From the NCBI GenBank assembly GCA_031296935.1, contig JAVDPD010000004.1, positions 210,056 through 274,055 of the forward strand: a stretch of DNA of 64,000 nt, written 5' to 3'. The notes below the pieces were generated by a model. The model did not search any database and had not been told where the DNA came from. It was given only the letters and a program-made list of their open reading frames with translations. The position numbers and the translations under genes were made by a program. Shown here piece after piece: positions 15,595 through 23,777 of this stretch (positions are counted from its first letter, which is position 1; each line of letters starts with the position of its first letter). This stretch comes from Cerasicoccus maritimus (GTDB lineage: Bacteria; Verrucomicrobiota; Verrucomicrobiia; Opitutales; Cerasicoccaceae).

Positions 15595-18105
15595 TTATGC
15601 GGTGACGGCCTTGAGATCCCAGATCTCCTTGGCGTATTGATTGATGGTGCGGTCGCTCGAGAACTTACCGACGCAGGCGGTGTTCATGATCGCCATCTTG
15701 GCCCACTTAGCGGTGTCGCGGAAGGCGTCGTCCACGCGCTTTTGGGCGTCGATGAAGGCCTGGTAGTCAGCGCAGACCAGGAACGGGTCGCCGCCGTCGA
15801 GCAGGCTGTTACGGGTCGGAGCCAGTGCGTTGGGATCACCCGGCGTGAAGAAGTCCGAGGCGAGCCAGTCGAGCGCGGCCTTCAGGTTGCCATTACTGTT
15901 GTAGTAATTGTAGGAGTTGTAACCCGAGGCGCGGAGGCGCTCCACCTCCTCAACGGTGAGACCGAAGATGAAGATATTGTCGTCGCCCACTTCTTCGCCG
16001 ATTTCCACGTTGGCGCCGTCGAGCGTGCCAATGGTCAGCGCGCCATTGAGGGCGAGCTTCATGTTACCGGTGCCTGAGGCTTCCTTACCAGCGGTGGAAA
16101 TCTGCTCGGAGAGGTCGGCGGCCGGGATGATCTTCTCGGCCAGCGATACGCGGTAGTTCGGCAAGAAGACCACCTTCAGCTTGTCGCCCACGCGCGGGTC
16201 ATTGTTGACCTTGTCGGCGATTTTGTTGATCGCAAAGATGATTTCCTTGGCCAGGACGTAGCCCGGAGCAGCCTTGGCGCCGAAGATGATGACGCGTGGC
16301 ACGAAGTCGCCATCCGGATTTTGCAGGATCTCCTTGTAGCGCGTCAGGATGTGCAGGAGCTGTAGGTGCTGGCGCTTGTATTCGTGGAGACGCTTGATCT
16401 GGATGTCGAACAGGGCGTCGGGGCTGACCTTGACGCCGCAGTCCTTCTCGATGATTTCAGCGAGGACGACCTTGTTGTCCCGCTTGATCTTCATGAACTT
16501 CTCCTGGAACTTCTTGTCGTCGGCGTATTTGGTGAGGCCCTGGAGCATATCCAAGTCCATCGGCCAGCCATCGCCGATGGTTTCGTCGATAAGGGCGGAG
16601 AGTTCCGGGTTGCAGGCCTTCAGGAAGCGACGCGGCGTGATGCCGTTGGTCTTGTTCTGAATCTTGCCGGGATAGAGGTTGTCGAAGCTGTTGAAGAGGT
16701 GAGCCTTGAGCAGCTCGGTGTGCAGCGCGGCAACGCCGTTGACCGTGTGGCTGCCGATAACCGCCAGGTAGGCCATGCGGATCATCTTGGGCGTGCCTTC
16801 TTCAATGATGGAGAGCTCCATCTTCTTCTTGCCGTCGCCGGGCCACTTGGCTTCGACTTCGTCTTCGAGGAAGCGGCGGTTGATCTCGTAAATGATCTGC
16901 AGGTGGCGCGGCAGGACCTTCTCAAATAGCGGCACGGACCACTTCTCGAGCGCTTCGGGCAGTAGGGTGTGGTTGGTGTAGGCGAAGCAACCGCGGCAGA
17001 TTGCCCAGGCGTCGTCCCAGTCGAGCTTTTCTTCGTCGATGAGGATGCGCATGAGCTCGGCGACGGCCACGGCGGGGTGGGTGTCGTTGAGCTGGATGGC
17101 GGCCTTCTTCGGGAAGTCCTCCCAATCGCTGTTCTTCTTCTTGAAGCGGCGGATGATGTCGTGCAGGGAGCAGGTGACAAAGAAGTATTGCTGGACGAGG
17201 CGCAGCTCCTTGCCGGACTCGGTGGCGTCGTTCGGGTAAAGGACTTTGCTGATCGTTTCGCTGATCGCCTTTTCGCGGACTGCTTCGGTGTAGCCGCCGC
17301 GGTTGAAGGCCTCGAGGTCAAACTCGGTCGAGGCGCGGGATTCCCACAAGCGCAGGAAGTTCACGGTCTGCGCGCCGTAGCCGACAATCGGAATATCCCA
17401 CGGCACACCGACGATTTCCTTGGCGCCAACCCAGGCCGGAGCCCAGTCCCCCGCGTCGTTGGCCTTGTATTCGACGTGGCCATAAAGCGGCACGCGCACT
17501 TCGTATTCCGGGCGCACGATGTGCCACGGATTGCCGTGCTGGAGCCAGTTGTCCGGGCGCTCATGCTGGCGGCCGTTGATGAACTCCTGGCGGAAGAGGC
17601 CAAATTCGTAGTGGATGCCGTAGCCGACTGCCGGGTAATCCAGCGTGGCAAGGGAGTCCAGGAAGCATGCGGCGAGGCGGCCCAAACCACCATTGCCGAG
17701 GCCCATGTCGACTTCGGCGTCGCCGATCTCGCGCAGGTCCATGCCGAGCTCCTTGAGCGCCTTTTCGGCGATGTCGAACATACCGCAGTTGACGAGGTTG
17801 TTCTCCATCAGGCGGCCCATCAGGTATTCCAGCGACAGGTAATAAACGCGGCGGGCGTTGGTGTCGTTGTGAACGCCCTGAGTGGCGATGTAGCGCTCGA
17901 GGATGCGGTCGTTAAGGGCGTGGCAGGTCGCAAGCCACCAGTCGCGCGGCGTGGCGGTCTCGGTGTCACGCGCCAGTTCGTGGACGAGGTTTTCCTCAAT
18001 GCGCTTCTTGAACAACTCCACCGAAGTATCGATGGCGAAAGTTGACTTGGCAGCGGCTTTTTTGGCGGCCTTCTTGGTCGCCTTTTTCTTTTTGGTAGCG
18101 GGCAT
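15595..18105 (-). CDS. glgP: glycogen/alpha-glucan phosphorylase
   Basis: The enzyme releases glucose-1-phosphate from the non-reducing ends of glycogen. The 836-residue protein has the family motifs in order: [54 protein letters not shown], and near the C-terminus [14 protein letters not shown], whose Lys binds pyridoxal phosphate. The start at 18105 (PATKKKK) is chosen over an in-frame start 11 codons upstream. The first ~20 residues are almost only Lys and Ala, a tail not needed for catalysis. The gene stands alone on the minus strand with its own terminator, so its expression is probably independent of its neighbours. Confidence 0.96.
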   Translation of the reverse strand: MPATKKKKATKKAAKKAAAKSTFAIDTSVELFKKRIEENLVHELARDTETATPRDWWLATCHALNDRILERYIATQGVHNDTNARRVYYLSLEYLMGRLMENNLVNCGMFDIAEKALKELGMDLREIGDAEVDMGLGNGGLGRLAACFLDSLATLDYPAVGYGIHYEFGLFRQEFINGRQHERPDNWLQHGNPWHIVRPEYEVRVPLYGHVEYKANDAGDWAPAWVGAKEIVGVPWDIPIVGYGAQTVNFLRLWESRASTEFDLEAFNRGGYTEAVREKAISETISKVLYPNDATESGKELRLVQQYFFVTCSLHDIIRRFKKKNSDWEDFPKKAAIQLNDTHPAVAVAELMRILIDEEKLDWDDAWAICRGCFAYTNHTLLPEALEKWSVPLFEKVLPRHLQIIYEINRRFLEDEVEAKWPGDGKKKMELSIIEEGTPKMIRMAYLAVIGSHTVNGVAALHTELLKAHLFNSFDNLYPGKIQNKTNGITPRRFLKACNPELSALIDETIGDGWPMDLDMLQGLTKYADDKKFQEKFMKIKRDNKVVLAEIIEKDCGVKVSPDALFDIQIKRLHEYKRQHLQLLHILTRYKEILQNPDGDFVPRVIIFGAKAAPGYVLAKEIIFAINKIADKVNNDPRVGDKLKVVFLPNYRVSLAEKIIPAADLSEQISTAGKEASGTGNMKLALNGALTIGTLDGANVEIGEEVGDDNIFIFGLTVEEVERLRASGYNSYNYYNSNGNLKAALDWLASDFFTPGDPNALAPTRNSLLDGGDPFLVCADYQAFIDAQKRVDDAFRDTAKWAKMAIMNTACVGKFSSDRTINQYAKEIWDLKAVTA

Positions 18106-18233
18106 AGTTGCTGGTTGGTGGTGGTGAAAAATTAACAACAGGAACGTCGTTGAAGCAGGCGTTATGCCGTGATTTTATCCGGACGTCAATTGAACTCAAA
18201 CGACGGAATGCTGAAAATGATTTATGGTCGGTA

Positions 18234-19070
18234 TTAGGCGGGCTCCAGCTGGGCTGGAGGCCTCTTAAATAGGGTGAGAAACGCCGCTACCAGGCAAATG
18301 GCCCCTGCGATGAGCGAGGGGCGGCGATTGGGAATGACTTGGGCGTTCTCGACCATGGCTCGGTCGATTAGGCGGATGCCGGCGGAGACGAGCCGTGGGC
18401 CGACGAATTCTGCCGAAAGATCGGCGCTCTCTTGCTGATTGAGGCGTAACTTTTCTTGTACGTCACGCATCTCTCCCTCGAGTTTTTTGAAGTCTCTATG
18501 ATATTTTTCGGTGCTCCGGTCTGTTTTCATGAGCGCCTTAAGCTTTGAGAGCACAACTTCCTGTTGCTCGACGAGGTCAACTCTCTTCTGAAACAGCGAT
18601 TTTCGCTGACCTTCCACTTCTTCAAGGCCTCTCTCGATTTCGGCTTTGACGCGGAGATTGAGCAACTCCTCGGCATAGAGGTTGGCAATTTGGACGGCAT
18701 CGTCGATGCGCGGTGATTCGTAGTTAAGGCTAAACACAGTTGTCGTCGGGTAGATTTCAAGTTTTAGCCCGTCACGAAGGTCGTTCAGTAATTCATCGCT
18801 GGTTTCTTGGCGGTGGTAAGAAATACTGTAATGCTCTTTGAGCCATCTTTGGGATGTAGATTCAGTGAGCTCGTCACTCGCGACCAATGCGTATATTTCC
18901 TTGCGCGTTTCTTTGATCCTGCGGCTCCAGATTTCGTCATCGTTGGGGCCGAGCATTGAGATGCTATTTTTTTGAGGCCAAATTTGCAATGACACCATTG
19001 CTTGGTAAGTGGGCGCCGGCACCCAAAACGCAGCAACGAACAGCCCTCCGGCGGCGCCGAGGAGGATCAA
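18234..19070 (-). CDS. Wzz/chain-length-determinant-like membrane protein, start uncertain
   Basis: A protein of about 278 residues with the architecture of polysaccharide copolymerases. An N-terminal membrane helix (ILLGAAGGLFVAAFWVP) is followed by a large periplasmic part with coiled coil around GLEEVEGQRKSLFQKRVDLV. A C-terminal helix (IAGAICLVAAFLTLF) follows a Pro-rich turn (RPSLIAG). There is no kinase domain. The first usable start in frame is a TTG inside the membrane helix. The frame is open a further ~16 codons upstream (IEGKIRQLKQHPWAL, a typical cytoplasmic lead-in) but contains no ATG, GTG or TTG before a stop. It may be 5'-damaged or use an unusual start. It is divergent from the ArsR operon. 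Confidence 0.6.
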   Translation of the reverse strand: MILLGAAGGLFVAAFWVPAPTYQAMVSLQIWPQKNSISMLGPNDDEIWSRRIKETRKEIYALVASDELTESTSQRWLKEHYSISYHRQETSDELLNDLRDGLKLEIYPTTTVFSLNYESPRIDDAVQIANLYAEELLNLRVKAEIERGLEEVEGQRKSLFQKRVDLVEQQEVVLSKLKALMKTDRSTEKYHRDFKKLEGEMRDVQEKLRLNQQESADLSAEFVGPRLVSAGIRLIDRAMVENAQVIPNRRPSLIAGAICLVAAFLTLFKRPPAQLEPA

Positions 19071-19216
19071 GGCCCAGGGGTGCTGCTTGAGTTGGCGTAT
19101 TTTTCCCTCGATAGCGTATTAGGAAACGATGAAAGCACATTTGTTCGCGGAAATTGGTGACGTTCTTGCGCCGATTCGACCGCCCAAGAAATTTGCGAAA
19201 ATGATTTGCGCGCGGG

Positions 19217-19240
19217 GCATATTCCGTCGATGGTATATGC
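19217..19240. promoter_or_regulatory. candidate ArsR operator
   Basis: GCATAT-N12-ATATGC, a perfect 6-base inverted repeat with a 12-base spacer, ends 4 bases before the arsR-like ATG at 19245. The size and AT content suit a dimeric winged-helix repressor, and the position fits autorepression. The family assignment of the operator is inferred. Confidence 0.45.
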
Positions 19241-19244
19241 AACA

Positions 19245-19607
19245 ATGGAAGTCGTCAAAATATACAAGTGCCTCTGCGACGAGCAGCGCCTGCGCATCCT
19301 GAACCTCTTGCAGGAAGGGCCGCTGTGCGTGTGCCACATCATGGAGGTGCTCGATGCTGACCAAGTGAAGATTTCCAAGCAGCTCCGCTACATGAAGGAG
19401 CAGGGCATGGTCGAGTGCGAGCGCAAGGCCCAGTGGATGATTTACCGCCTCGCCGACGCCGATAACCCGCTGCTCCTCGATAACCTCAAGTGCTTGCAAG
19501 ACAGCGCCGGTGAGAGCCTCCGCTTTGAGGTCGACTTGGCCAAACGCGCCGAGGTCGTGAAGCGCTTTTGCGAGACCTCCCCCGACTACATGGACCAAAT
19601 TTCCTAA
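19245..19607 (+). CDS. ArsR-family metalloregulator
   Basis: A 120-residue winged-helix repressor. The recognition region includes LCDEQRLRILNLLQEGPLCV, continuing CHIMEVLDADQVKISKQLRY. The pair of Cys in LCVCHI at the start of the DNA-binding helix is the arsenic/antimony-sensing pattern of ArsR (ELCVCDL in classical members). Further Cys lie in KCLCDEQ and LKCLQDS. ATG 19245 is chosen because family similarity starts there. It heads an operon with a 54-residue Cys-rich peptide and a DUF318 permease. On binding metalloid it should release the operator and induce the operon. Confidence 0.9.
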   Translation: MEVVKIYKCLCDEQRLRILNLLQEGPLCVCHIMEVLDADQVKISKQLRYMKEQGMVECERKAQWMIYRLADADNPLLLDNLKCLQDSAGESLRFEVDLAKRAEVVKRFCETSPDYMDQIS

Positions 19608-19632
19608 ACCGCCATTTTCCAAAATCACCACT

Positions 19633-19797
19633 ATGAGCACCCAAAAGGTAGAAAAAGAAGCGAAGAAACCAGAGGCCAAGCCAGGCTTTTTCACCCGCAT
19701 CATTAGCAAGCTCGATTCCTCGATGAAGGAAAAGGCCGACGCCAAAGCGCAGCAAAGCTGCTGCGGTGGCGATGGTAAGGGCGGCAAATGCTGCTAG
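19633..19797 (+). CDS. 54-residue Lys-rich peptide with Cys-pair tail
   Basis: Starts 25 bases after the arsR-like stop and overlaps the permease start by 10 bases. The N-terminal part is highly charged ([14 protein letters not shown]), the middle has an amphipathic helix ([16 protein letters not shown]), and the C-terminus is [15 protein letters not shown]. Two vicinal Cys pairs separated by a Gly-rich loop suggest binding of a soft metal or metalloid, or thiol exchange. Placement between a metal-sensing repressor and a metalloid-type permease supports a role as chaperone or accessory. I know no named family for it. Confidence 0.65.
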   Translation: MSTQKVEKEAKKPEAKPGFFTRIISKLDSSMKEKADAKAQQSCCGGDGKGGKCC

Positions 19798-20753
19798 AAA
19801 ACTCGCTGAACGTCCTCGTTTTTGAATGGATTGGCCTCGACCCGGAATCCCGGTTCGGGGGCGCGGTCCATTTTTTCCTCTACGACACGATCAAGATCTT
19901 CCTGCTGCTCGCGGTGATGATCTTCCTGATCGGCGTCGTGCGCACGTGGCTGCCCGAGCACAAGCTGAAGCAGTGGATGAGCAAAGGCGGGCTCTGGGGC
20001 AACCTCGTGGCGGCGATTTTTGGCGCGGTCACGCCGTTTTGCTCCTGCTCGTCGATCCCGATTTTCATCAGCCTGCTCAAGGCCGGCGCGCCGCTCGGGG
20101 TGACGTTTTCCTTCCTCGTCACCTCGCCGATTATCAACGAATACTTGGCCATCCTCATGGTGGGCGAATTCGGCCTGCCGATCACCATTGCCTACGTGGC
20201 CAGCGGGATGCTCGTGGGCGTGTTCGCCGGCGCCGCTATTGGTCGGCTGAAGCTCGAACGTTTCATTGAGCAAGATATGCTCGCCGGAGATGCGGACAAA
20301 GACGTCGTCCGTGAATACACCTGGAAAAGCCGCCTCAAGTTCGGCTTCGACGAATCCGCCGACGTGATCAAGCAGATCTGGCTCTGGGTCCTCGTTGGCG
20401 TGGGCATCGGCGCATTCATTCACAACTACGTGCCACAAGAGGTGATTCAAAACATGATTGCCGCTACTGGCATCTTTGGCGTGCCAATCGCAACCATCCT
20501 TGGTGTGCCGATGTATGGCAGCTGCGCGGCAATTGTCCCCGTGGCCGTGGTCTTGTTCGAAAAGGGCATCCCGCTGGGCACGGCGTTGGCCTTTATGATG
20601 GCGATGGCGGCCCTCAGCCTCCCTGAGGCCATCATGCTGCGCCGCATCATCAAGCTCCCGCTCATCGCGATCTTCTTCGGCGTCACCACAATCGCCATCA
20701 TCGCCACCGGCTACCTCCTCAACTTCCTCGCCAGCATCCTGCTGGACCGGTAG
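19788..20753 (+). CDS. DUF318 (ArsP-type) permease
   Basis: A 321-residue integral membrane protein with about eight helices. The family signature [20 protein letters not shown] is followed by [20 protein letters not shown]; the Cys-x-Cys-Ser run lies within the membrane, near the substrate path. A second similar repeat follows ([20 protein letters not shown], then [20 protein letters not shown]). Some members of this family export trivalent organoarsenicals (ArsP). With an ArsR-type regulator and a Cys-rich peptide in the same operon, export of arsenic compounds or another thiophilic agent is likely. The start overlaps the peptide gene. Confidence 0.88.
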   Translation: MLLENSLNVLVFEWIGLDPESRFGGAVHFFLYDTIKIFLLLAVMIFLIGVVRTWLPEHKLKQWMSKGGLWGNLVAAIFGAVTPFCSCSSIPIFISLLKAGAPLGVTFSFLVTSPIINEYLAILMVGEFGLPITIAYVASGMLVGVFAGAAIGRLKLERFIEQDMLAGDADKDVVREYTWKSRLKFGFDESADVIKQIWLWVLVGVGIGAFIHNYVPQEVIQNMIAATGIFGVPIATILGVPMYGSCAAIVPVAVVLFEKGIPLGTALAFMMAMAALSLPEAIMLRRIIKLPLIAIFFGVTTIAIIATGYLLNFLASILLDR

Positions 20754-20772
20754 ATTTGCGCATTGCGCAAAT
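20754..20772. repeat. 19-bp palindrome, copy 2
   Basis: ATTTGCGCA-T-TGCGCAAAT starts at the first base after the permease stop codon. It is preceded by CGGTAG, as at copy 1. It lies 28 bases before hairpin repeat A. It may act as a terminator or as the end of a composite repeat element. Confidence 0.7.
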
Positions 20773-20800
20773 GGCGGAAGGGCAGACGGCTATTTCAACT

Positions 20801-20866
20801 GTCTGAGGTGGCGCGGATCGTCCCCGATCCGCAGTTTCAGGCTGACGGCAAAAGGTAGGGCGCAGT
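20801..20866 (+). repeat. intergenic hairpin repeat, copy A (full length)
   Basis: GTCTGAGGTGGCG leads into the stem GCGGATCG / CGATCCGC with loop TCCC. A constant 3' part follows: AGTTTCAGGCTGACGG then CAAAAGGTAGGGCGCAGT. Nearly the same 65 bases occur inverted at 22318-22384 and a divergent copy lies at 23552. Confidence 0.8.
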
Positions 20867-20882
20867 AGAAATTGCTAGGCTG

Positions 20883-21728
20883 CTACTGAGCCAATTCTTC
20901 CAGTGATCTCATCCCCGTCTGCGTGGTGGTTTTTCCGCGCCAATACGCACGCATCGCCTTGGTCCAATGCTTGTAGTGTAGAATCGTTACGACGCCTGAT
21001 TGGCCAACGCGGACCGGCAGGATGTTCTGGGTTATCCGTCGGTCTGGCAGAAATCCACGCCGCACGAAAAATGATGACACGCGATAGGGGTAGCGGAGGC
21101 CAAATTCGGCAGGCACGGTCACGCCGCGGTCGCGCGAGTAATCGTCATGAACGACTTGTGCCAACTGCGCCATTTCCGGCGAGCCATCGTAATGAGCCTG
21201 TGAGACAATGTCGGCAGCATACTCGAGTTCATTCAGATCGGCTGTGCCGTCTGGAGTGTCTGAGTAGATGATGAATGCGGGCATTGAGCCAATGCCGTAG
21301 TTGTATAGTTCGCTATTGGCCTTTACAATACAGCCCCAAGTCCTCTTGCCGCGCCAGTAAGTAAAGGGGTGCATGACGATGTTGGCGATAAGCCCATCGC
21401 GGTTAAGGCTACACAGCAGGCCTTGCACGAAATAGAAAATCGTGAAGTCCACCGGGTTGATTCCCGGTAGTGAGCGTTTGACTGACATGCCGCCGGGCTC
21501 CAGATGCATTTGCTGCAAGGTTCCTCCAGAGACCAAAGGCACATGATCAAGCTTCGAGCGGATTTTGATGTCGGCAAAGGCGTAAATCCCGAGCACGGGA
21601 ATGCCGAATGCGACAAAAATAATGCAGCTATCTCTGAAGTTGGCTTCGGCAACGCGCGTAAACCAAAATATCCCGACAAAAGCCAAAAGTAGGGCGGCAC
21701 GTAGGCCCCATTTTAAGTAGGTAATCAT
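20883..21728 (-). CDS. hypothetical membrane-anchored protein
   Basis: A 281-residue protein. Two N-terminal hydrophobic segments (GLRAALLLAFVGIFWFTRV and CIIFVAFGIPVLGIYAF) are followed by a large soluble part of about 225 residues, rich in aromatic residues and without recognisable motifs. Notable stretches are FTIFYFVQGLLCSLNRDGL and RYPYRVSSFFVRRGFLP. I do not recognise the family. It lies between two inverted copies of the hairpin repeat, downstream of a truncated copolymerase gene on the same strand. It looks less GC-rich than the flanking housekeeping genes and may be part of a mobile or decaying segment. Confidence 0.55.
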   Translation of the reverse strand: MITYLKWGLRAALLLAFVGIFWFTRVAEANFRDSCIIFVAFGIPVLGIYAFADIKIRSKLDHVPLVSGGTLQQMHLEPGGMSVKRSLPGINPVDFTIFYFVQGLLCSLNRDGLIANIVMHPFTYWRGKRTWGCIVKANSELYNYGIGSMPAFIIYSDTPDGTADLNELEYAADIVSQAHYDGSPEMAQLAQVVHDDYSRDRGVTVPAEFGLRYPYRVSSFFVRRGFLPDRRITQNILPVRVGQSGVVTILHYKHWTKAMRAYWRGKTTTQTGMRSLEELAQ

Positions 21729-21791
21729 ATAATGCTAGTGTTTCAGGTCGTCTGAGGGTTGGCGCTGTGTATAGCTACGTTCGCCTTCTGC

Positions 21792-22244
21792 TCAGCGTGG
21801 CAACGGCGGCGGGGCGTCGTTCTTTTTGCTACCAAAGGCAAAGAGCAGAGTTGCGAGCAATATGAATACGCCAGCTGGAATAGCAATGCGTAGGGCAAGG
21901 TTCAGCATGATGTTTGGTTTATAGGGGCGGACTGGAGGGGTAGCCTTGTCGATGATCCGCAGTGGTGATGTCGTGAGTGAGACGCTTGCCATTTCTGCCT
22001 GGAAACGTTCCATCATTGAATAATAAAGGCTGCGGTTGGCATCGAATTTTCCCTGGAGAGCTTCGTCTGTTTTACCGTTTCGCTTGCTTGCGGCTAGTTC
22101 TTCGCGGAGATCTTCGACCTTCTCTCGTTGGTGTTCTGCCCGATTTCTCAGATCCTCAACCGCGCGCATACTTGATTCGATGGCGAGGATGACGATTTTC
22201 CAGGTGGTGCCGCGGCGGCATTTTAAATCCATGCAAAATAACAC
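21792..22244 (-). pseudogene. truncated, internally deleted Wzc-like copolymerase remnant
   Basis: The reading frame has two blocks clearly related to the Wzc-like protein at 31110. SMRAVEDLRNRAEHQREKVE is identical over its length to part of that protein. The C-terminal block (MMERFQAEMASVSL, then RIIDKATPPVRPYKPN and a membrane helix) matches MMARYQTEMAQVAL and RIIDKASPSTKPAKPN. Between the blocks about 150-170 residues of coiled coil are missing, and everything N-terminal is absent. No kinase domain follows. The break lies about 75 bases from hairpin repeat B. The DNA differs at many synonymous sites, so the duplication is old. It could still yield a short coiled-coil membrane protein. Confidence 0.7.
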
Positions 22245-22317
22245 GAATTAACTGCGTTGCGTAGTCAAACCTAAGTTGGTTCAATTGCCTTGAGGCAACG
22301 CGGCGGCTTGTCTGGAG

Positions 22318-22384
22318 ACTGCGCCCTACCTTTTGCCGTAAGCCTGAAACTGCGGATCGAGACGATCCGCGCCACCGTAGACAG
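22318..22384 (-). repeat. intergenic hairpin repeat, copy B (full length)
   Basis: The reverse complement matches copy A at nearly every position: GGTGGCG flank, stem GCGGATCG / CGATCCGC with loop TCT, then AGTTTCAGGCTTACGG and CAAAAGGTAGGGCGC. Its inverted orientation relative to A brackets 20801-22384. Confidence 0.8.
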
Positions 22385-22395
22385 TTGGATAAGCC

Positions 22396-22414
22396 ATTTG
22401 CCCAGTGGGCAAAT
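22396..22414. repeat. 19-bp palindrome, copy 3
   Basis: ATTTGCCCA-G-TGGGCAAAT has the same arm length and single-base centre as copies at 532 and 20754, with paired changes in both arms. It lies on the outer side of hairpin copy B, mirroring the arrangement at copy A. Confidence 0.65.
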
Positions 22415-22437
22415 CACTGGGTGCAGCGGCACGCAGC

Positions 22438-23460
22438 CTACCGGTCGCGCAGGATGCTCGCCCAGACTTTGTCGGTGAAGTCCATGTAGCGGACGCCGTC
22501 AGCGAAGCTGGTCAGGGTGACCGGTTTACCGTCGCGAATGGAGTCCACGAAATCCTGCTCCACGCGCCAACCGATGGCTGTGCCGGAGTCGGGGGAGACC
22601 GGTTCTGGTGTGCCGCCAGTGTGGGTCAGGTAGAGCTTGGACTCGGTGACATCGAAGAGAATGCTGCCACTGGAGCACTGGATGTCGAGATGCCAAACGG
22701 GGAAGCCGCTCGCGACGCAGGAGAAATGGCCGAGGAGTTGGGCGCCGTTGTTGTAGCGCCCGATAAAATTCAGGCTGTCGGGAATGGTGACTGGGGCACG
22801 CCCTTGGCCAATGGCGGTGGGGCGCTCGTCGATCACGGTCGTGGCGTCGGCCTGTACCCAGTCAACGTCGACCCCTTGGCCGAGCCAGCGTTGGGCGGTT
22901 TCGAACATGATGCCCATTGTCATGATGTTGTGGCCGGAAAGGTCGGTGCGTTGACGCCAGGTAAGGGGTGAGGTGGGGTCGGCAGCCGCGCCGCCCACGT
23001 GGACGAGACGGACTTGACGCACTTGCCCTAGCTCGCGGAGTAGGCGCTGGGCGGTGGCGTCGTATTCGAGCGTAAAGGGGGCCGGGACTATTTGCGCAAC
23101 TAAGTCGGGCTTGGAGCCTGCGGCAGCCAGCATTTGCTTGGCCTCATCGAGGTTCATCGCCATGCGGGCCTCGGTGAGCACATGCTTGCCGGCGGAGAGG
23201 GCGGCAATGGTCGCCTCGGCATGGAGGTAGGGCCAGGTGCCGATGCAAACGGCGTCGACCGCGTCGTCTTCAATGACGTCCTGCCAGCGCTTCGCGATGC
23301 GTGGGACGCCAAACTCGTCGGCTACGCGCTGCGCGGACTCGGGCGTCCGGTTGGCGATGGTGACGGCTTCCACGCCATCGATAGCCTGAAAGCCAGGAAT
23401 GTGCATGCTGCGGGTATTCGCGCCCGCGCCGATGATGCCAATGCGTAAGGGGTCTGCCAT
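22438..23460 (-). CDS. Gfo/Idh/MocA-family oxidoreductase
   Basis: A 340-residue NAD(P)-dependent dehydrogenase of the glucose-fructose oxidoreductase/inositol dehydrogenase family. The Rossmann motif is IGIIGAGANTRSMHIPGF at the N-terminus. The family signature for the nicotinamide site appears as CIGTWPYLHAEATIAALSAG, followed by KHVLTEARMA, where EKP of typical members is replaced by TEA. The C-terminal half is the substrate domain. The substrate cannot be told. The gene is isolated on the minus strand between repeat-rich gaps. Confidence 0.88.
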   Translation of the reverse strand: MADPLRIGIIGAGANTRSMHIPGFQAIDGVEAVTIANRTPESAQRVADEFGVPRIAKRWQDVIEDDAVDAVCIGTWPYLHAEATIAALSAGKHVLTEARMAMNLDEAKQMLAAAGSKPDLVAQIVPAPFTLEYDATAQRLLRELGQVRQVRLVHVGGAAADPTSPLTWRQRTDLSGHNIMTMGIMFETAQRWLGQGVDVDWVQADATTVIDERPTAIGQGRAPVTIPDSLNFIGRYNNGAQLLGHFSCVASGFPVWHLDIQCSSGSILFDVTESKLYLTHTGGTPEPVSPDSGTAIGWRVEQDFVDSIRDGKPVTLTSFADGVRYMDFTDKVWASILRDR

Positions 23461-23551
23461 GTGGATAACCTAGCACAGCAGGAGTGAATGAAAACTCCGA
23501 ATGGCTGGAAAAATGGGCGATTGGCCGGAAGGCCGTATTTGCAGGTGCAAA

Positions 23552-23614
23552 GTCTGAGGTAGCGCAGGCGCGTCCCCGCGCCGCACCCCATGCTGACGGC
23601 AAAAGGTAGGGCGA
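23552..23614 (+). repeat. intergenic hairpin repeat, copy C
   Basis: GTCTGAGGTAGCG flank, then the stem GGCGCG / CGCGCC with loop TCCC, then a short divergent stretch and the constant 3' part TGCTGACGGCAAAAGG, TAGGGCG. The stem differs from copies A and E but is fully complementary. Confidence 0.75.
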
Positions 23615-23670
23615 CGCTTACAAGCTAGCCGCTCGACGGAGTGGCATTGGCACCCTGCGCCAATCTCCCC

Positions 23671-23699
23671 GGTCCAGGGATTCGACAAGCTCACCCCAG
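23671..23699 (-). repeat. 29-base dispersed repeat, copy 2
   Basis: The inverted counterpart of 15272-15300 with one mismatch (GGTCCAGGGATTCG-A-CAAGCTCACCCCAG on the plus strand). Confidence 0.65.
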
Positions 23700-23777
23700 A
23701 GCGAGATGCTGCGGTCTAGCGGGATGCTGGCTGGTTGCGATTGCCACGTGATGTTTTTTGCCAAATGTAAGGCAGTG

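Larger units (their letters stand above)
23461..23777. other. intergenic region with repeats
   Basis: A 317-base gap between divergent genes. It contains the palindrome TTTGCA-GG-TGCAAA (23538-23551), hairpin repeat C (23552) and the second copy of the 29-base repeat (23671). The frame of the downstream VOC protein is open for a further 24 codons upstream without family similarity. Confidence 0.5.

Noticed and set aside
16969-18045. A 358-codon plus-strand frame opposite glgP
   Set aside because: Antisense shadow of a well-supported gene, with no recognisable motif.
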